Shown here piece by piece: positions 34,029-46,139 of a DNA stretch of 64,000 bases; the first letter of the stretch is position 1; the number at the start of each line of letters is the position of its first letter. Source of the DNA: Microbacterium protaetiae (GTDB lineage: Bacteria; Actinomycetota; Actinomycetes; Actinomycetales; Microbacteriaceae); assembly GCF_004135285.1 (NCBI RefSeq), contig NZ_CP035494.1, positions 2,666,001-2,730,000 of the forward strand, written 5' to 3'. Below the pieces are notes generated by a model. The model did not search any database. It saw only the letters and a list, made by a program, of their open reading frames with translations, and was not told the DNA's origin. The position numbers and the translations under genes were made by a program.

Positions 34029-35117
34029 ATGGCACATGTCTGGCGCGGGGTTCTGCGCGAATACGCCGATCGACTGGGCGTCACCGAGACCTCGACCGTG
34101 GTCACCCTCGGCGAGGGCGGCACCCCGCTGATTCCCGCGCCCGCGCTGTCCCGGCGCACCGGCGCTGAGGTGTGGGTGAAGTTCGAGGGGATGAACCCGA
34201 CCGGCTCGTTCAAGGACCGCGGCATGACCGTGGCCCTCTCCCGGGCCGTCGAGCACGGCGCCAAGGCCGTGATCTGCGCGTCGACCGGCAACACCTCGGC
34301 CTCGGCCGCCGCCTACGCGGCGCACGCCGGGATCACCGCGGCGGTGCTGGTGCCCGAAGGTAAGATCGCCATGGGCAAGCTCAGCCAGGCCGTCGCGCAC
34401 GGTGGCACGCTCATCCAGATTCGCGGCAACTTCGACGACTGCCTCGAGATCGCCCGCGAACTGGCCGACAACTACCCGGTGCACCTGGTCAACTCGGTGA
34501 ACCCCGACCGCATCGAGGGGCAGAAGACCGCCGCCTACGAGATCGTCGAGCAGCTGGGCGACGCCCCCGACTTCCACTTCATCCCGGTCGGCAACGCGGG
34601 CAACTACACGGCCTACTCGCGCGGTTACCGTGAAGAGGCCGCCCGTGGGGCCAGCACCCGAGTGCCGCGCATGTTCGGCTTCCAGGCCGCCGGCTCGGCG
34701 CCGATCGTGCGCGGTGAGATCGTGACCGCTCCCGAGACGGTGGCCACCGCCATTCGCATCGGAAACCCCGCCTCATGGCACCTGGCGCTGGAGGCGCGTG
34801 ACGAGACCAACGGCTGGTTCGGCGCTATCGAAGACCCCGCGATCCTGGCCGCGCAGAAGATCCTGGCCGCAGAGGTGGGCGTTTTCGTCGAGCCGGCGTC
34901 GGCCATCAGTGTCGCGGGACTTCTCGATCGGGCCGAGGCCGGGGCTATCCCTGCCGGAGCGCGGGTGGTGCTCACCGTCACGGGGCATGGACTGAAAGAC
35001 CCGCAGTGGGCGCTGCGGCGCTCCGACGGCACCGAGGTCGTGCCGACGGTGGTGGATGCCGATACCCGCGACGTCGCCGAGGTGCTGTCATTGTCGGCCG
35101 CGGAGGCGACCGCGTGA
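34029..35117 (+). CDS. thrC: Threonine synthase
   Basis: A 362-residue PLP enzyme converting O-phosphohomoserine to threonine. PLP Lys62 lies in [27 protein letters not shown] and the phosphate loop [15 protein letters not shown] are present, and [11 protein letters not shown] near the end. This is the short bacterial (type II-like) form. ATG 34029 is preceded by GGAAGGAG. thrB starts in a GTGA overlap. Confidence 0.97.
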   Translation: MAHVWRGVLREYADRLGVTETSTVVTLGEGGTPLIPAPALSRRTGAEVWVKFEGMNPTGSFKDRGMTVALSRAVEHGAKAVICASTGNTSASAAAYAAHAGITAAVLVPEGKIAMGKLSQAVAHGGTLIQIRGNFDDCLEIARELADNYPVHLVNSVNPDRIEGQKTAAYEIVEQLGDAPDFHFIPVGNAGNYTAYSRGYREEAARGASTRVPRMFGFQAAGSAPIVRGEIVTAPETVATAIRIGNPASWHLALEARDETNGWFGAIEDPAILAAQKILAAEVGVFVEPASAISVAGLLDRAEAGAIPAGARVVLTVTGHGLKDPQWALRRSDGTEVVPTVVDADTRDVAEVLSLSAAEATA

Positions 35118-36091
35118 GAAGTGCCCCGCCGTCTCCGGCGGCGGTGCCCGGTCGCGCCGTCGCGGTGCGGGTTCCTGCCACGAGCGCGAACCTCGGACCG
35201 GGGTTCGACACCCTGGGGCTCGCGCTGAGCCTGTACGACGAGCTGGTGGTCGAGGCGCTGGGTGAGGGTGAGCTGCGTGTCGAAGTGACCGGGCCCGGTG
35301 CCGACCAGGTGCCGCGCGACGCATCGAATCTCGTGGTGCGCGCCATCGCCTACGCGTTCGAAGCCGTCGGACGGCGAATGCCGGGTATTGCGCTGTCGAC
35401 GCGCATCGTCATTCCGCACGGCCGGGGACTCGGCTCGTCCGGCGCCGCCGTCGTCGCGGGGCTGCTGGCGGCTCGGGGACTCTTGGCCGGTGACGTGGAA
35501 TTCGGCCCCTCGCTACTGCTGCGCCTGGCGACCGAGTTGGAAGGCCACCCCGACAACGTGGCGCCGGCGCTGTTCGGCGGCCTCACCATCGCCTGGATGG
35601 ATGAGAACGGGCCGCAGTACAAGAAGCTGCTCGTACACCGTGGCGTCTCGCCTGTGGTGTTCGTTCCCGAGTCGACGATGCCCACCCGCATCTCGCGTGA
35701 GCTGACGCCGCTGCAGGTCACCCGCGAAGACGCCGTGTTCAACGTCTCGCGCTCGGCCCTGTTGATCGCCGCGCTCACGCAGAGCCCCGAACTGCTGCTG
35801 GCGGCCACCGACGACAAGCTCCATCAGAATTACCGCGCCCAGGCCATGCCCGACACCGACGCGCTGGTGCGCCGGCTGCGTCAGGAAGGGTTCGCGGCCG
35901 TGCTCTCGGGGGCGGGGCCCAGCGTCCTCGTGCTGGCCGACGGACCCGGCCGACGCCTCGAGGCGGCCCGGCTTGCGGCATCCGTCACGAACACGCCCTG
36001 GGAGGCCCAGATGCTCGCCGTCGACTTCAAGGGTGGTACAGTGAGGGAGTATACGGAGGCCGCTCGGCAGCCCGCGTCGCATGCGACATAA
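35114..36091 (+). CDS. thrB: Homoserine kinase
   Basis: A 325-residue GHMP kinase that phosphorylates homoserine for threonine synthase. [20 protein letters not shown] is the N-terminal substrate motif, [17 protein letters not shown] (about residue 100-116) the ATP-binding motif, and GAGPSVLVL the C-terminal motif III. GTG start in the GTGA overlap with thrC; the frame continues 5' but only as thrC shadow. Last gene of the aspartate-family run before rho. Confidence 0.96.
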   Translation: MRSAPPSPAAVPGRAVAVRVPATSANLGPGFDTLGLALSLYDELVVEALGEGELRVEVTGPGADQVPRDASNLVVRAIAYAFEAVGRRMPGIALSTRIVIPHGRGLGSSGAAVVAGLLAARGLLAGDVEFGPSLLLRLATELEGHPDNVAPALFGGLTIAWMDENGPQYKKLLVHRGVSPVVFVPESTMPTRISRELTPLQVTREDAVFNVSRSALLIAALTQSPELLLAATDDKLHQNYRAQAMPDTDALVRRLRQEGFAAVLSGAGPSVLVLADGPGRRLEAARLAASVTNTPWEAQMLAVDFKGGTVREYTEAARQPASHAT

Positions 36092-36282
36092 GGCCGCGAG
36101 AATCGAATCCTCCATCGCAATTCTGCGAACACCCGCACTGCCCCCGACAGCCGGCGTCATCTTTCCGGTCAGGTCCTGGAGGCCTGTCACCGGTCGGTGA
36201 CCCAGCCCACGGGCGCATCGGTGTGCGTCGACGACGGCACCGCGCGGGTCTGCTTATCCATTCGTTTCACAAGGGAGAACTC
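36092..36282 (+). other. rho leader/intergenic region
   Basis: A 191-base gap between thrB and rho. It holds a near-palindrome GTCACCG-GT-CGGTGAC at 36186-36201 and an AGGGAG ribosome binding site before the GTG. No gene or terminator was recognised. Confidence 0.4.
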
Positions 36283-38340
<2,058 letters not shown>

Positions 38341-38346
38341 GCCGTC

Positions 38347-39438
<1,092 letters not shown>

Positions 39439-39459
39439 CCGCCCCGCCCCGCCCCGCCA

Positions 39460-39543
39460 GGGAAATTCCATATGGAATTTCCCCCTCCACATCAAACTTC
39501 CGGAAAATTGATGTGGTCTGGGAAATTCCATATGGAATTTCCC
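39460..39543. repeat. Triple AT-rich palindrome with 30-bp centre spacing
   Basis: Two identical perfect 24-bp palindromes (arm GGGAAATTCCAT) lie at 39460-39483 and 39520-39543. Between them is a 30-bp palindrome at 39487-39516 with outer arms CCACATCAA/TTGATGTGG, core TTCCGGAA and two mismatches. Centres fall at 39471.5, 39501.5 and 39531.5, exactly 30 bp apart. The block starts 22 bases after the prfA stop. It is strikingly AT-rich against its surroundings. Confidence 0.95.
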
Positions 39544-39553
39544 GAGGCACGGA

Positions 39554-39559
39554 TAGGGT
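39554..39559 (+). promoter_or_regulatory. -10 hexamer TAGGGT, leaderless promoter
   Basis: TAGGGT, six bases (CGGGGC), ATG at 39566. Its -35 region would fall inside the right-hand palindrome (39520-39543). Confidence 0.55.
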
Positions 39560-39565
39560 CGGGGC

Positions 39566-39970
39566 ATGATCATGTTCGGGCTGCGTGCGCTCATCTTCGT
39601 GCTGTCGGCCGCGCTCGGCCTCATCGTGGCCGACCTCGTGCTCGGGGGGTTCGTGATCGAGTGGTCGAACTGGTGGGGTTTCGTGCTGTGCGTGGTGATC
39701 TTCGCGATCCTGCAGAGCGTTCTCGCCCCCTGGATCGCTCGCATGGCGAAGCGATACGCCCCGGCGCTGCTGGGCGGCATCGGCATCGTCTCGACGCTTG
39801 TCGCGCTGCTGATCGTCGTGCTGCTGCCGATCGGCAGCCTGCGCATCACCGACGCGATCGCCTGGGTCCTGGCACCGGTGATCGTCTGGGTGGTCACCGC
39901 ACTGGCCACGCTTCTGCTGCCGATGATCTTCATCAAGAAGCAGGTGCGCGCCACCGGCTCTCAGATGTAG
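39566..39970 (+). CDS. Four-helix membrane protein (phage holin/superfamily IV-like)
   Basis: A 134-residue protein with four hydrophobic helices (about 5-27, 34-56, 67-89, 98-122) and a short basic end. It resembles PF04020-type small membrane proteins labelled phage holin family in actinobacteria; nothing else phage-like is nearby, and the role is unknown. Leaderless ATG start. Its last ten bases overlap the convergent cysE gene. Confidence 0.7.
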   Translation: MIMFGLRALIFVLSAALGLIVADLVLGGFVIEWSNWWGFVLCVVIFAILQSVLAPWIARMAKRYAPALLGGIGIVSTLVALLIVVLLPIGSLRITDAIAWVLAPVIVWVVTALATLLLPMIFIKKQVRATGSQM

Positions 39971-40530
39971 TACTCGGGCGCCGCCAGCAGCGCACGGGTG
40001 TCTTCGCCCGGCTTGCGTGGGCGCGGCTTGGCGGGCACACCGACCAGGATGCTGTCGGCCGGTGCGTCTTTGGTGACCACGGCGTTGGCGCCGATCACGC
40101 TACCGGCGCCGATGGTGATCGGACCGAGCACCTTCGCGCCCGCGCCCACGGCCACGCCGTCGCCGATGGTGGGATGCCGCTTGCCGCCTTCGCGCTGACG
40201 TCCGCCGAGCGTCACCCCGTGATAGAGCATGACGTCATCGCCCACTTCGGCCGTCTCGCCGATGACCACGCCCATGCCGTGGTCGATGAAGAAGCGGCGC
40301 CCGATCGTCGCGCCGGGGTGGATCTCGATGCCGGTGAGCCAGCGCGTGAGCTGCGATCCGGCGCGCGCGAGGAACCGCGCCCGCCGAATCCACAGCAGGT
40401 GCCAGACACGATGCGCCCAGATGGCGTGCAGCCCGGGGTAGAGCAGCGCGATCTCCAGCCCGCTGCGGGCTGCCGGGTCGCGCAGCCGGGCGGCCGCGAC
40501 ATCCTCTCGGATCCGTCCCCAGACGCTCAT
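39961..40530 (-). CDS. cysE: Serine O-acetyltransferase
   Basis: A 189-residue left-handed beta-helix acetyltransferase, first step of cysteine synthesis. The helical N-domain ([17 protein letters not shown]) precedes the hexapeptide repeats: [59 protein letters not shown]. It ends in EYYI; a C-terminal Ile is the residue that inserts into the CysK active site to form the cysteine synthase complex. Starts one base after the cysK stop, so co-transcribed. Confidence 0.95.
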   Translation of the reverse strand: MSVWGRIREDVAAARLRDPAARSGLEIALLYPGLHAIWAHRVWHLLWIRRARFLARAGSQLTRWLTGIEIHPGATIGRRFFIDHGMGVVIGETAEVGDDVMLYHGVTLGGRQREGGKRHPTIGDGVAVGAGAKVLGPITIGAGSVIGANAVVTKDAPADSILVGVPAKPRPRKPGEDTRALLAAPEYYI

Positions 40531-40531
40531 C

Positions 40532-41470
40532 TCAGCCCTCGCGGACGTCCTCGAACAGGGCGGTGGTCAGATACCGCTCGCCGGTGTCGGGGATGATGAC
40601 GACGATCTTCTTGCCCGCCGACTCGGGGCGAGCTGCCACCTGCAGAGCCGCCCAGACCGCGGCGCCGGCCGACATACCGCAGAGGATCCCCTCTTTGGCC
40701 GCGAGAGCACGAGAGGTCGCAATGGCGTCATCGAACGCGACGCCGATCACCTCGTCGTAGATCGAGGTGTCCAGCACCGGCGGCACGAAGTTCGGGCCGA
40801 TGCCCTGGATCTTGGCCGGACCGGCGTGTCCCTCGGCCAGCAGCGGTGAGTCGGAGGGCTCGACGGCGATCACCTTGACATCGGGCTTGCGCTGTTTGAG
40901 CACCTGGCCGACACCGGTGATGGTGCCGCCCGTGCCGACGCCGGCCACGAAGATGTCGACGTCGCCCTCGGTGTCGCGCCAGATCTCCTCGGCCGTGGTC
41001 TTGCGGTGGATCTCGGCGTTCGCGGGGTTTTCGAACTGCTTGGCCAGGATCGCCCCCGGCGTCTTGGCGACGATCTCTTCGGCGACCTCGATGGCACCGG
41101 TCATGCCCTTGTACGGGTCGGTGAGCACGAGCTCGGCGCCCAGCGCCCGCAGCAGATAACGGCGCTCCTTCGACAGCGATGCGGGCATCGTGATGATGAC
41201 CTTGTAGCCGCGGGCCGCGCCCGCCAGCGCCAGCGCGATGCCGGTGTTGCCGCTCGTGGACTCGACGATCGTGCCCCCGGGCTTGAGCTCACCCGAGGCT
41301 TCGGCCGCGTTGACCAGGGCGATGCCGAGGCGGTCTTTCACGCTCGAGCCGGGATTGAAGAACTCGAGCTTGGCCAGCACCTCGGCTCCGACCCCTTCGG
41401 TGACACGGTTCAGCCGCACCAGCGGCGTCTCACCGAATGTCGTGGTGATGTCAGCGTGGATTCCGGGCAT
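40532..41470 (-). CDS. cysK: Cysteine synthase A
   Basis: A 312-residue PLP enzyme making cysteine from O-acetylserine and sulfide. [11 protein letters not shown], the PLP Lys in [10 protein letters not shown], the substrate loop [12 protein letters not shown], the phosphate loop [10 protein letters not shown] and the late [13 protein letters not shown] are all typical. AAAGGCC precedes the ATG. Transcribed with cysE; sulfide supply also feeds metY. Divergent from the LLM oxidoreductase gene, with a tandem repeat in the shared region. Confidence 0.96.
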   Translation of the reverse strand: MPGIHADITTTFGETPLVRLNRVTEGVGAEVLAKLEFFNPGSSVKDRLGIALVNAAEASGELKPGGTIVESTSGNTGIALALAGAARGYKVIITMPASLSKERRYLLRALGAELVLTDPYKGMTGAIEVAEEIVAKTPGAILAKQFENPANAEIHRKTTAEEIWRDTEGDVDIFVAGVGTGGTITGVGQVLKQRKPDVKVIAVEPSDSPLLAEGHAGPAKIQGIGPNFVPPVLDTSIYDEVIGVAFDDAIATSRALAAKEGILCGMSAGAAVWAALQVAARPESAGKKIVVIIPDTGERYLTTALFEDVREG

Positions 41471-41543
41471 CTGTGGCCTTTCGGGTATAGGGCGGGATCG
41501 CAGAACGAGGTCGCTTTCAGCCTAGAGCCCCACTCGGGTGAGG

Positions 41544-41583
41544 TGTCACAAACCGTCACCGGATGTCACACGTGGTCACCGGA
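41544..41583. repeat. Tandem pair of 20-bp GTCAC-containing repeats
   Basis: TGTCACAAACCGTCACCGGA at 41544-41563 is followed at once by TGTCACACGTGGTCACCGGA at 41564-41583. They are identical at both ends and differ only in the middle. Each has two GTCAC boxes in direct order. The position, in the 169-base divergent gap and upstream of a TAACGT hexamer at 41608-41613, suggests an operator. Confidence 0.6.
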
Positions 41584-41639
41584 CACACCCCGCGTCGGCT
41601 CTCGTCCTAACGTCGGGGACACGTCGATCAGGAGCCCCC

Positions 41640-42677
41640 ATGCAACGAACGCCACGCCCGCGACTCGGATTCTTCACGCGCGTGCTCGAAGAGGCCACGG
41701 CCGCCGATCGCTTTCGCTTCGCGGTCGAGCAGATAGTGGCCGCCGAGCGCGCCGGATTCGACACCGCGTGGGTGGCCCAGCACCACTTCGACCGCGACGA
41801 GGGAGGATTGCCCTCGCCCTTCGTGCTGCTCGCATACGCCGCCGCCTACACACAGCAGATCACGCTGGGCACCGGCATCGTGGCGCTGCCGCTGGAAGAC
41901 CCGGTGCGGGTGGCAGAGGATGCCGCGGTGCTCACACGGCTGTCGGGCGGCCGGTTCGAACTCGGCGTGGGCAGCGGGCAGCCCGACGCGTCGTTCGCGG
42001 TGTTCGGAACGGATGTCGCGTTGCGACACGAGGTCTACCAGCAGCACCTGGCCCGCCTCGCCCACGCGCTGGCCGGTCAGCCGCTGACAAGCGACGGGGC
42101 GGTGCTGTATCCGGCGGCGCCCGAGCTGCGCGCGACGCTGTGGGAGGCGACGTTCTCGGCGAGCGGAGCCACCCGCATCGGTGCGGCCGGCAACGGCCTG
42201 ATGCTCTCGCGCACCCAGCCGCGTGCGCAGGGTGAGCAGAGCCTGGCGCAGGTGCAGCGCCCGATCGTGCGCGCGTACCTCGATGCGCTGCCGCCGCAGG
42301 TGGGCGCGCGGGTACTGGCATCGCGCACCGTGTTCGCCACCGACGACCGGATCACCGCCCGGGCGCTCGCCGAACGCGCAGCCGAGCGTGCGCTGCCATT
42401 GGCCGAGCGGGCGGGAGTGGTTCTGCCGCCGGGGCTGTCCACGGCCGAGACCCTCGCGCAGCTGGACGTGCACGTGGGCACACCCGCCGAACTCGTCGAG
42501 GCGCTGCGTGCCGACGAGATTTTGCGAGACGCGAGCGACATCGTGTTCCAGGTGCACCCGGTCGACCCGCCGCATGAGCTGGTGCTGCGGTCGATCCAGC
42601 TCATCGCCGGCGAGGTGGCACCCGCACTGGGGTGGCGGCCGAGCCGCTTCGCGGCGCCGGCGCTGAGCACGCGGTGA
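41640..42677 (+). CDS. LLM class flavin-dependent oxidoreductase
   Basis: A 345-residue luciferase-like TIM-barrel protein. RLGFFTRVLEEATAADRF opens the barrel; AERAGFDTAWVAQHHF, ITLGTGIVALPLEDPVRVAEDAAVL and LSGGRFELGVGSGQPDASFAVFG are diagnostic. Members use FMNH2 or F420 to oxidise varied substrates including sulfonates; the neighbouring cysteine genes make a sulfur role imaginable but the sequence does not show it. ATG 41640 has CAGGAGC upstream; the longer frame is unconserved. Confidence 0.85.
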   Translation: MQRTPRPRLGFFTRVLEEATAADRFRFAVEQIVAAERAGFDTAWVAQHHFDRDEGGLPSPFVLLAYAAAYTQQITLGTGIVALPLEDPVRVAEDAAVLTRLSGGRFELGVGSGQPDASFAVFGTDVALRHEVYQQHLARLAHALAGQPLTSDGAVLYPAAPELRATLWEATFSASGATRIGAAGNGLMLSRTQPRAQGEQSLAQVQRPIVRAYLDALPPQVGARVLASRTVFATDDRITARALAERAAERALPLAERAGVVLPPGLSTAETLAQLDVHVGTPAELVEALRADEILRDASDIVFQVHPVDPPHELVLRSIQLIAGEVAPALGWRPSRFAAPALSTR

Positions 42678-42680
42678 GCA

Positions 42681-42726
42681 CGCACTGAGCCCGCCCGCGG
42701 CGATGCGCGCGAGCGGGCTCAGTGCG
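42681..42726. terminator. Bidirectional hairpin terminator
   Basis: CGCACTGAGCCCGC at 42681-42694 pairs perfectly with GCGGGCTCAGTGCG at 42713-42726. It fills the gap between the convergent LLM oxidoreductase and lsr2 genes, so it can serve both. Confidence 0.75.
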
Positions 42727-42731
42727 TTGCG

Positions 42732-43073
42732 TCAGTGTGCGGCGTCGTAGGCGTCGAGGACGACCTGGGGCACGCGGCCGCGGTCCGAGACCTTGTGGCC
42801 GTTCTGCTTGGCCCAGGCGCGCACGGCAGCCAGGTCGCGACGACCCGAACCGCCGCGGCCGGCCGACGAACGACGCGTGCGGCTTCCTGATACCGCGCGC
42901 GCCGCCGACACATACGACGAGAGCGCGTCACGCAGTGTCGCCGCGTTCTGGTCGGTCAGATCGATTTCATAAGCGACTCCATCGAGTGAGAAAAGCACGG
43001 TCTGCCCTTGTCCGGGTTCCAGAACCGTGCCGTCGATGTCGTCAACCAGCTGATGCACTATTTTGCGAGCCAT
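42732..43073 (-). CDS. lsr2: Lsr2 nucleoid-associated protein
   Basis: A 113-residue xenogeneic silencer-type DNA-binding protein. The N-terminal dimerisation domain runs MARKIVHQLVDDIDGT to about residue 60 with TVLFSLDGVAYEIDLT; a basic linker follows; the C-terminal domain (RDLAAVRAWAKQNGHKVSDRGRVPQ) carries the minor-groove-binding RGR at 98-100. Lsr2 binds AT-rich DNA. Leaderless: TATGCT ends seven bases before the ATG. Confidence 0.96.
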   Translation of the reverse strand: MARKIVHQLVDDIDGTVLEPGQGQTVLFSLDGVAYEIDLTDQNAATLRDALSSYVSAARAVSGSRTRRSSAGRGGSGRRDLAAVRAWAKQNGHKVSDRGRVPQVVLDAYDAAH

Positions 43074-43080
43074 GGAAAGG

Positions 43081-43086
43081 AGCATA
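43081..43086 (-). promoter_or_regulatory. -10 hexamer TATGCT of lsr2, leaderless
   Basis: Minus strand: TATGCT, seven bases (CCTTTCC), ATG at 43073. The sequence before the ATG is pyrimidine-rich, so no ribosome binding site is possible. Confidence 0.6.
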
Positions 43087-43117
43087 TCGGCTGATATCGC
43101 GTTCTCCTACTGAATCT

Positions 43118-43966
43118 TCACGGGAGGATTCCCGCGCGCCTTGCTTTTGCCACCGCGGAATGCCGCGTCGTGGCATCCAATTTCGCCATCGCCGACGAGA
43201 GATACGACTTCACGGTGGTCTCTTTCAGCCCTAATGCGACGGCGATCTCGGCATTCGTGGAGCCGAGTGCGGCGCAGGCGAGCACATCGGTCTCGCGCGG
43301 CGAGAGCGCGGCCTCGACATCGATCTCGGAAGCCGAAGCGGCCATGGTTGCCAGTCGCTTTTCGAGTTCGTTCAGTCGTTGACGCAGCGTCGCATCCTGC
43401 ACCCCGGCGGTGATGCGCCGCAAATGCGCATAAGCCTCGCGCAATTGCTCTTGAGCGGCAGCGGGCAGAGCCGTGGCCCTCGGGGCGGCATGCACCCGTG
43501 CCAAGCGTCGCTCGACCTCGTCGCGCACGCGCAGTTCGGCGGCCACGTCGTCGGCGATGGCGAAGGCCGGTCGTGCGGCGGGTTCGGCCAGCGGCGCCTG
43601 CCCCCACGACCCGCAGTAGAGCACGGCCCGCGGTGTGCCCGAGACGATGACGGGCACGGCGAAGAGGGTCGCGATGCCCTCGCCGAGCACCATGCGGTCG
43701 TAGTCGTGCGTGATGCCCTTCGCGGTGCGATAGTCCAGCGCGAGCCGCGGTCGCGTCTCGAGCACGGCGCGCCCGCCCAGCCCGCGCCCCGACTCGACCA
43801 CGAGAGCGTCGAGATGCCGGGTGCGGGCACCGGCGACCGCGCTCACGTGCACGGCACCGTCACGCAGCATCCCGCCGAAGGCGACGGGAAACCGGGTGCG
43901 GCGGGTGAGGTCGCCGACGGCGCGCTCGATGAGATGCACATCGGATTCGTCGGGTGGCGTTCTCAC
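43118..43966 (-). CDS. GAF-domain LuxR-type transcriptional regulator
   Basis: A 282-residue regulator: an N-terminal GAF-like sensory domain (about 1-155, FGGMLRDGAVHVSAVAGAR, ATLFAVPVIVSGTPRAVLYCG), a coiled linker, and a C-terminal LuxR helix-turn-helix (about 222-282, LSPRETDVLACAALGSTNAEIAVAL followed by KSYLSSAMAKL). It is divergent from the DUF485-actP acetate transporter pair with a 140-base gap. In actinobacteria GAF-LuxR proteins of this type (RamB is unrelated) often sit next to acetate permease genes, so local control is a fair inference. GTG start, not certain. Confidence 0.85.
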   Translation of the reverse strand: MRTPPDESDVHLIERAVGDLTRRTRFPVAFGGMLRDGAVHVSAVAGARTRHLDALVVESGRGLGGRAVLETRPRLALDYRTAKGITHDYDRMVLGEGIATLFAVPVIVSGTPRAVLYCGSWGQAPLAEPAARPAFAIADDVAAELRVRDEVERRLARVHAAPRATALPAAAQEQLREAYAHLRRITAGVQDATLRQRLNELEKRLATMAASASEIDVEAALSPRETDVLACAALGSTNAEIAVALGLKETTVKSYLSSAMAKLDATTRHSAVAKARRAGILP

Positions 43967-44106
43967 GCGCTACCTACTTCCGGGGGTGACGACGACATCG
44001 GCGTTTTTCGTAGCGTCAACCCTACTACCCGCTTCTCGTCCCCCCGAGAAACGGGCATCCCCGCGACGCACCGCCGCGTCGCATCGTCATGAGGCAAGGA
44101 GGCCCC

Positions 44107-44460
44107 GTGTCCGAATCCACTGCTGATATCGCCGATACCGGCGATATCGACTACGTCGCCGTACAAGAGTCGGCGCCGTTTCGCACTCTGCGCACCACAC
44201 AGCGACGTTTCGTCTTCCCGTTGTCGATCGCATTCCTGATCTGGTACTTCATCTATGTGCTGTTGTCGTCGTTTGCGACCGACTTCATGTCACAGCGGGT
44301 GTGGGGCGATATCACGGTAGGCCTGTTGTTCGGGCTCGGCCAATTCGTCACCACCTTTGCGATCACGATGTGGTACGTGTCGTATGCGAACCGGCGGCTG
44401 GATCCGAAAGCCGAGCAGATCCGCACCGAACTCGAGGCGCGGCAGGAGGCGGCGTCATGA
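44107..44460 (+). CDS. DUF485 membrane protein (YjcH-like partner of ActP)
   Basis: A 117-residue protein with two transmembrane helices (about 41-62 and 74-98) and charged ends. FRTLRTTQRRFVFPLSIAFLIWYFIYVLLSS and the VWG-ITVGLLFGLGQF segment are typical of DUF485, the small protein encoded before acetate symporters. The GTG at 44107 follows AAGGAGG with good spacing. Stop overlaps the actP start by four bases. Confidence 0.92.
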   Translation: MSESTADIADTGDIDYVAVQESAPFRTLRTTQRRFVFPLSIAFLIWYFIYVLLSSFATDFMSQRVWGDITVGLLFGLGQFVTTFAITMWYVSYANRRLDPKAEQIRTELEARQEAAS

Positions 44461-46070
44461 ACGGCATTGTTCGCACGGCCGAGCAGGCCACCGAAGTGGA
44501 CAACAACCCGATCTTGAACATGACGATCTTCGCCTTGTTCGTGGCTGTCACGCTGTTCATCGTGATCCGGGCCAGCCGCAACAACAAGACGGCGGCCGAT
44601 TATTACGCGGCAGGCCGTTCTTTCACCGGACCGCAGAACGGCTTCGCCATCTCGGGCGACTATCTGTCGGCGGCGTCTTTCCTGGGCATCTGCGGCGCCA
44701 TCGCGGTGAACGGGTATGACGGGTTCCTCTACTCGATCGGCTTTCTCGTGGCATGGCTGGTCGCCTTGCTGCTGGTGGCCGAACTCATGCGCAACACCGG
44801 CAAGTTCACGATGGCCGATGTGCTCTCGTTCCGGCTGAAGCAGCGCCCGGTGCGCATGGCGGCCGCCATCACGACGCTGGTCGTGTGCCTGTTCTACCTG
44901 CTCGCACAGATGGCCGGAGCCGGGGCACTCGTCTCGCTGCTGCTGGGCATCGACGGCCAGCTCGGGCAGTCGCTGGTGATAGCTGTGGTGGGCGTGCTGA
45001 TGATCATCTACGTGCTGGTCGGTGGCATGAAGGGCACCACCTGGGTGCAGATCGTCAAGGCGTTCCTGCTCATCGTGGGTGCGGTCGTCATGACGGTGTG
45101 GGTGCTCGCGCTGCACGGGTTCAGCATCAACACGCTGCTGGAAGAAGCGGTGGCGGCCTCGCCGGCCGGAGAGGGCGTGCTCGGTCCTGGGCTGCAATAC
45201 GGCAGCAATCCCTGGGACTTCATCTCGCTGGCACTCGCGCTGGTGCTGGGCACCGCGGGACTGCCGCACGTGCTGATGCGCTTCTACACGGTTCCGACCG
45301 CCAAAGAGGCGCGGCGCTCGGTGGTGTGGGCCATCTGGCTGATCGGCATCTTCTACCTGCTGACCCTCGTGCTCGGCTACGGCGCAGGGGCCCTGGTCGG
45401 CCCCGAGGCCATCAAGAACGCCCCCGGAGGGGTCAACTCGGCCGCGCCGCTGCTGGCCGCGCATCTGGGCGGCCCGGTGCTGCTGGGCATCATTTCGGCG
45501 GTCGCCTTCGCGACGATCCTCGCCGTGGTGGCCGGGCTGACGATCACCGCGGCGGCGTCGTTCTCGCACGACATCTACACGAACGTCGTGAAGAAGGGCA
45601 CGGTGGCTCCCGGGGCCGAGGTGAAGGTCGCGCGCCGGACCGTGGTGGTCATCGGCATTCTGGCCATCATCGGCGGGATCGGCGTGCAGCATCAGAACGT
45701 GGCCTTCCTGGTCGCCCTGGCGTTCGCGGTGGCGGCCTCGGCGAACCTGCCGACGATCCTCTATTCGCTGTTCTGGAAGAACTTCACCACGCGCGGCGCG
45801 GTGTGGAGCATGTACGGCGGCCTCGCGTCGGCAATCGTGCTGATCTTTCTCTCCCCGGTGTTCTGGGGTGGTGAGGCGAGCGTCTTCGCCAACACCGGCA
45901 CGGCGTTGTGGCCGCTGAACAACCCCGGCATCGTCTCGATCCCGATCGGATTCGTGTTGGGCGCTCTGGGCTCGGTGCTCTCCAAGAAGAAGGAGGATGC
46001 CGGGCGGGCCGCCGAGATGGAGGTGCGGTCGCTGACCGGGTTCGGTGCCGAGAAACCCACCGTGCACTGA
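44457..46070 (+). CDS. actP: Cation/acetate symporter ActP
   Basis: A 537-residue, about 13-helix sodium:solute symporter family member that takes up acetate and related short monocarboxylates. RASRNNKTAADYYAAGRSFTG, GFAISGDYLSAASFLGICG and DVLSFRLKQRPVR are the family hallmarks; LPHVLMRFYTVPTAKEARRS lies in the middle. Coupled to the DUF485 gene. Its 3' end contains a 17-bp tandem duplication that includes the stop codon, then a strong hairpin. Confidence 0.94.
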   Translation: MNGIVRTAEQATEVDNNPILNMTIFALFVAVTLFIVIRASRNNKTAADYYAAGRSFTGPQNGFAISGDYLSAASFLGICGAIAVNGYDGFLYSIGFLVAWLVALLLVAELMRNTGKFTMADVLSFRLKQRPVRMAAAITTLVVCLFYLLAQMAGAGALVSLLLGIDGQLGQSLVIAVVGVLMIIYVLVGGMKGTTWVQIVKAFLLIVGAVVMTVWVLALHGFSINTLLEEAVAASPAGEGVLGPGLQYGSNPWDFISLALALVLGTAGLPHVLMRFYTVPTAKEARRSVVWAIWLIGIFYLLTLVLGYGAGALVGPEAIKNAPGGVNSAAPLLAAHLGGPVLLGIISAVAFATILAVVAGLTITAAASFSHDIYTNVVKKGTVAPGAEVKVARRTVVVIGILAIIGGIGVQHQNVAFLVALAFAVAASANLPTILYSLFWKNFTTRGAVWSMYGGLASAIVLIFLSPVFWGGEASVFANTGTALWPLNNPGIVSIPIGFVLGALGSVLSKKKEDAGRAAEMEVRSLTGFGAEKPTVH

Positions 46071-46089
46071 TACCCACCGTGCACTGATA
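46056..46089. repeat. 17-bp tandem duplication at the actP stop codon
   Basis: CCCACCGTGCACTGATA occurs at 46056-46072 and again at 46073-46089. The actP TGA is inside the first copy; the second repeats PTVH-stop out of use. Confidence 0.95.
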
Positions 46090-46095
46090 TGCACC

Positions 46096-46123
46096 GCGGC
46101 CCCGGACATCGTTCCGGGGCCGC
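46096..46123. terminator. Hairpin terminator after actP
   Basis: GCGGCCCCGGA pairs perfectly with TCCGGGGCCGC across a six-base loop. It lies between convergent actP and the alkyltransferase-like gene and may serve both; no T-run. Confidence 0.75.
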
Positions 46124-46139
46124 GCTGCGTGCGGGCGGC

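Noticed and set aside
39566-39970. Holin-like protein as evidence of a prophage
   Set aside because: It is a four-helix protein of a broad membrane family with a normal promoter; no lysin, tail or integrase gene is nearby.
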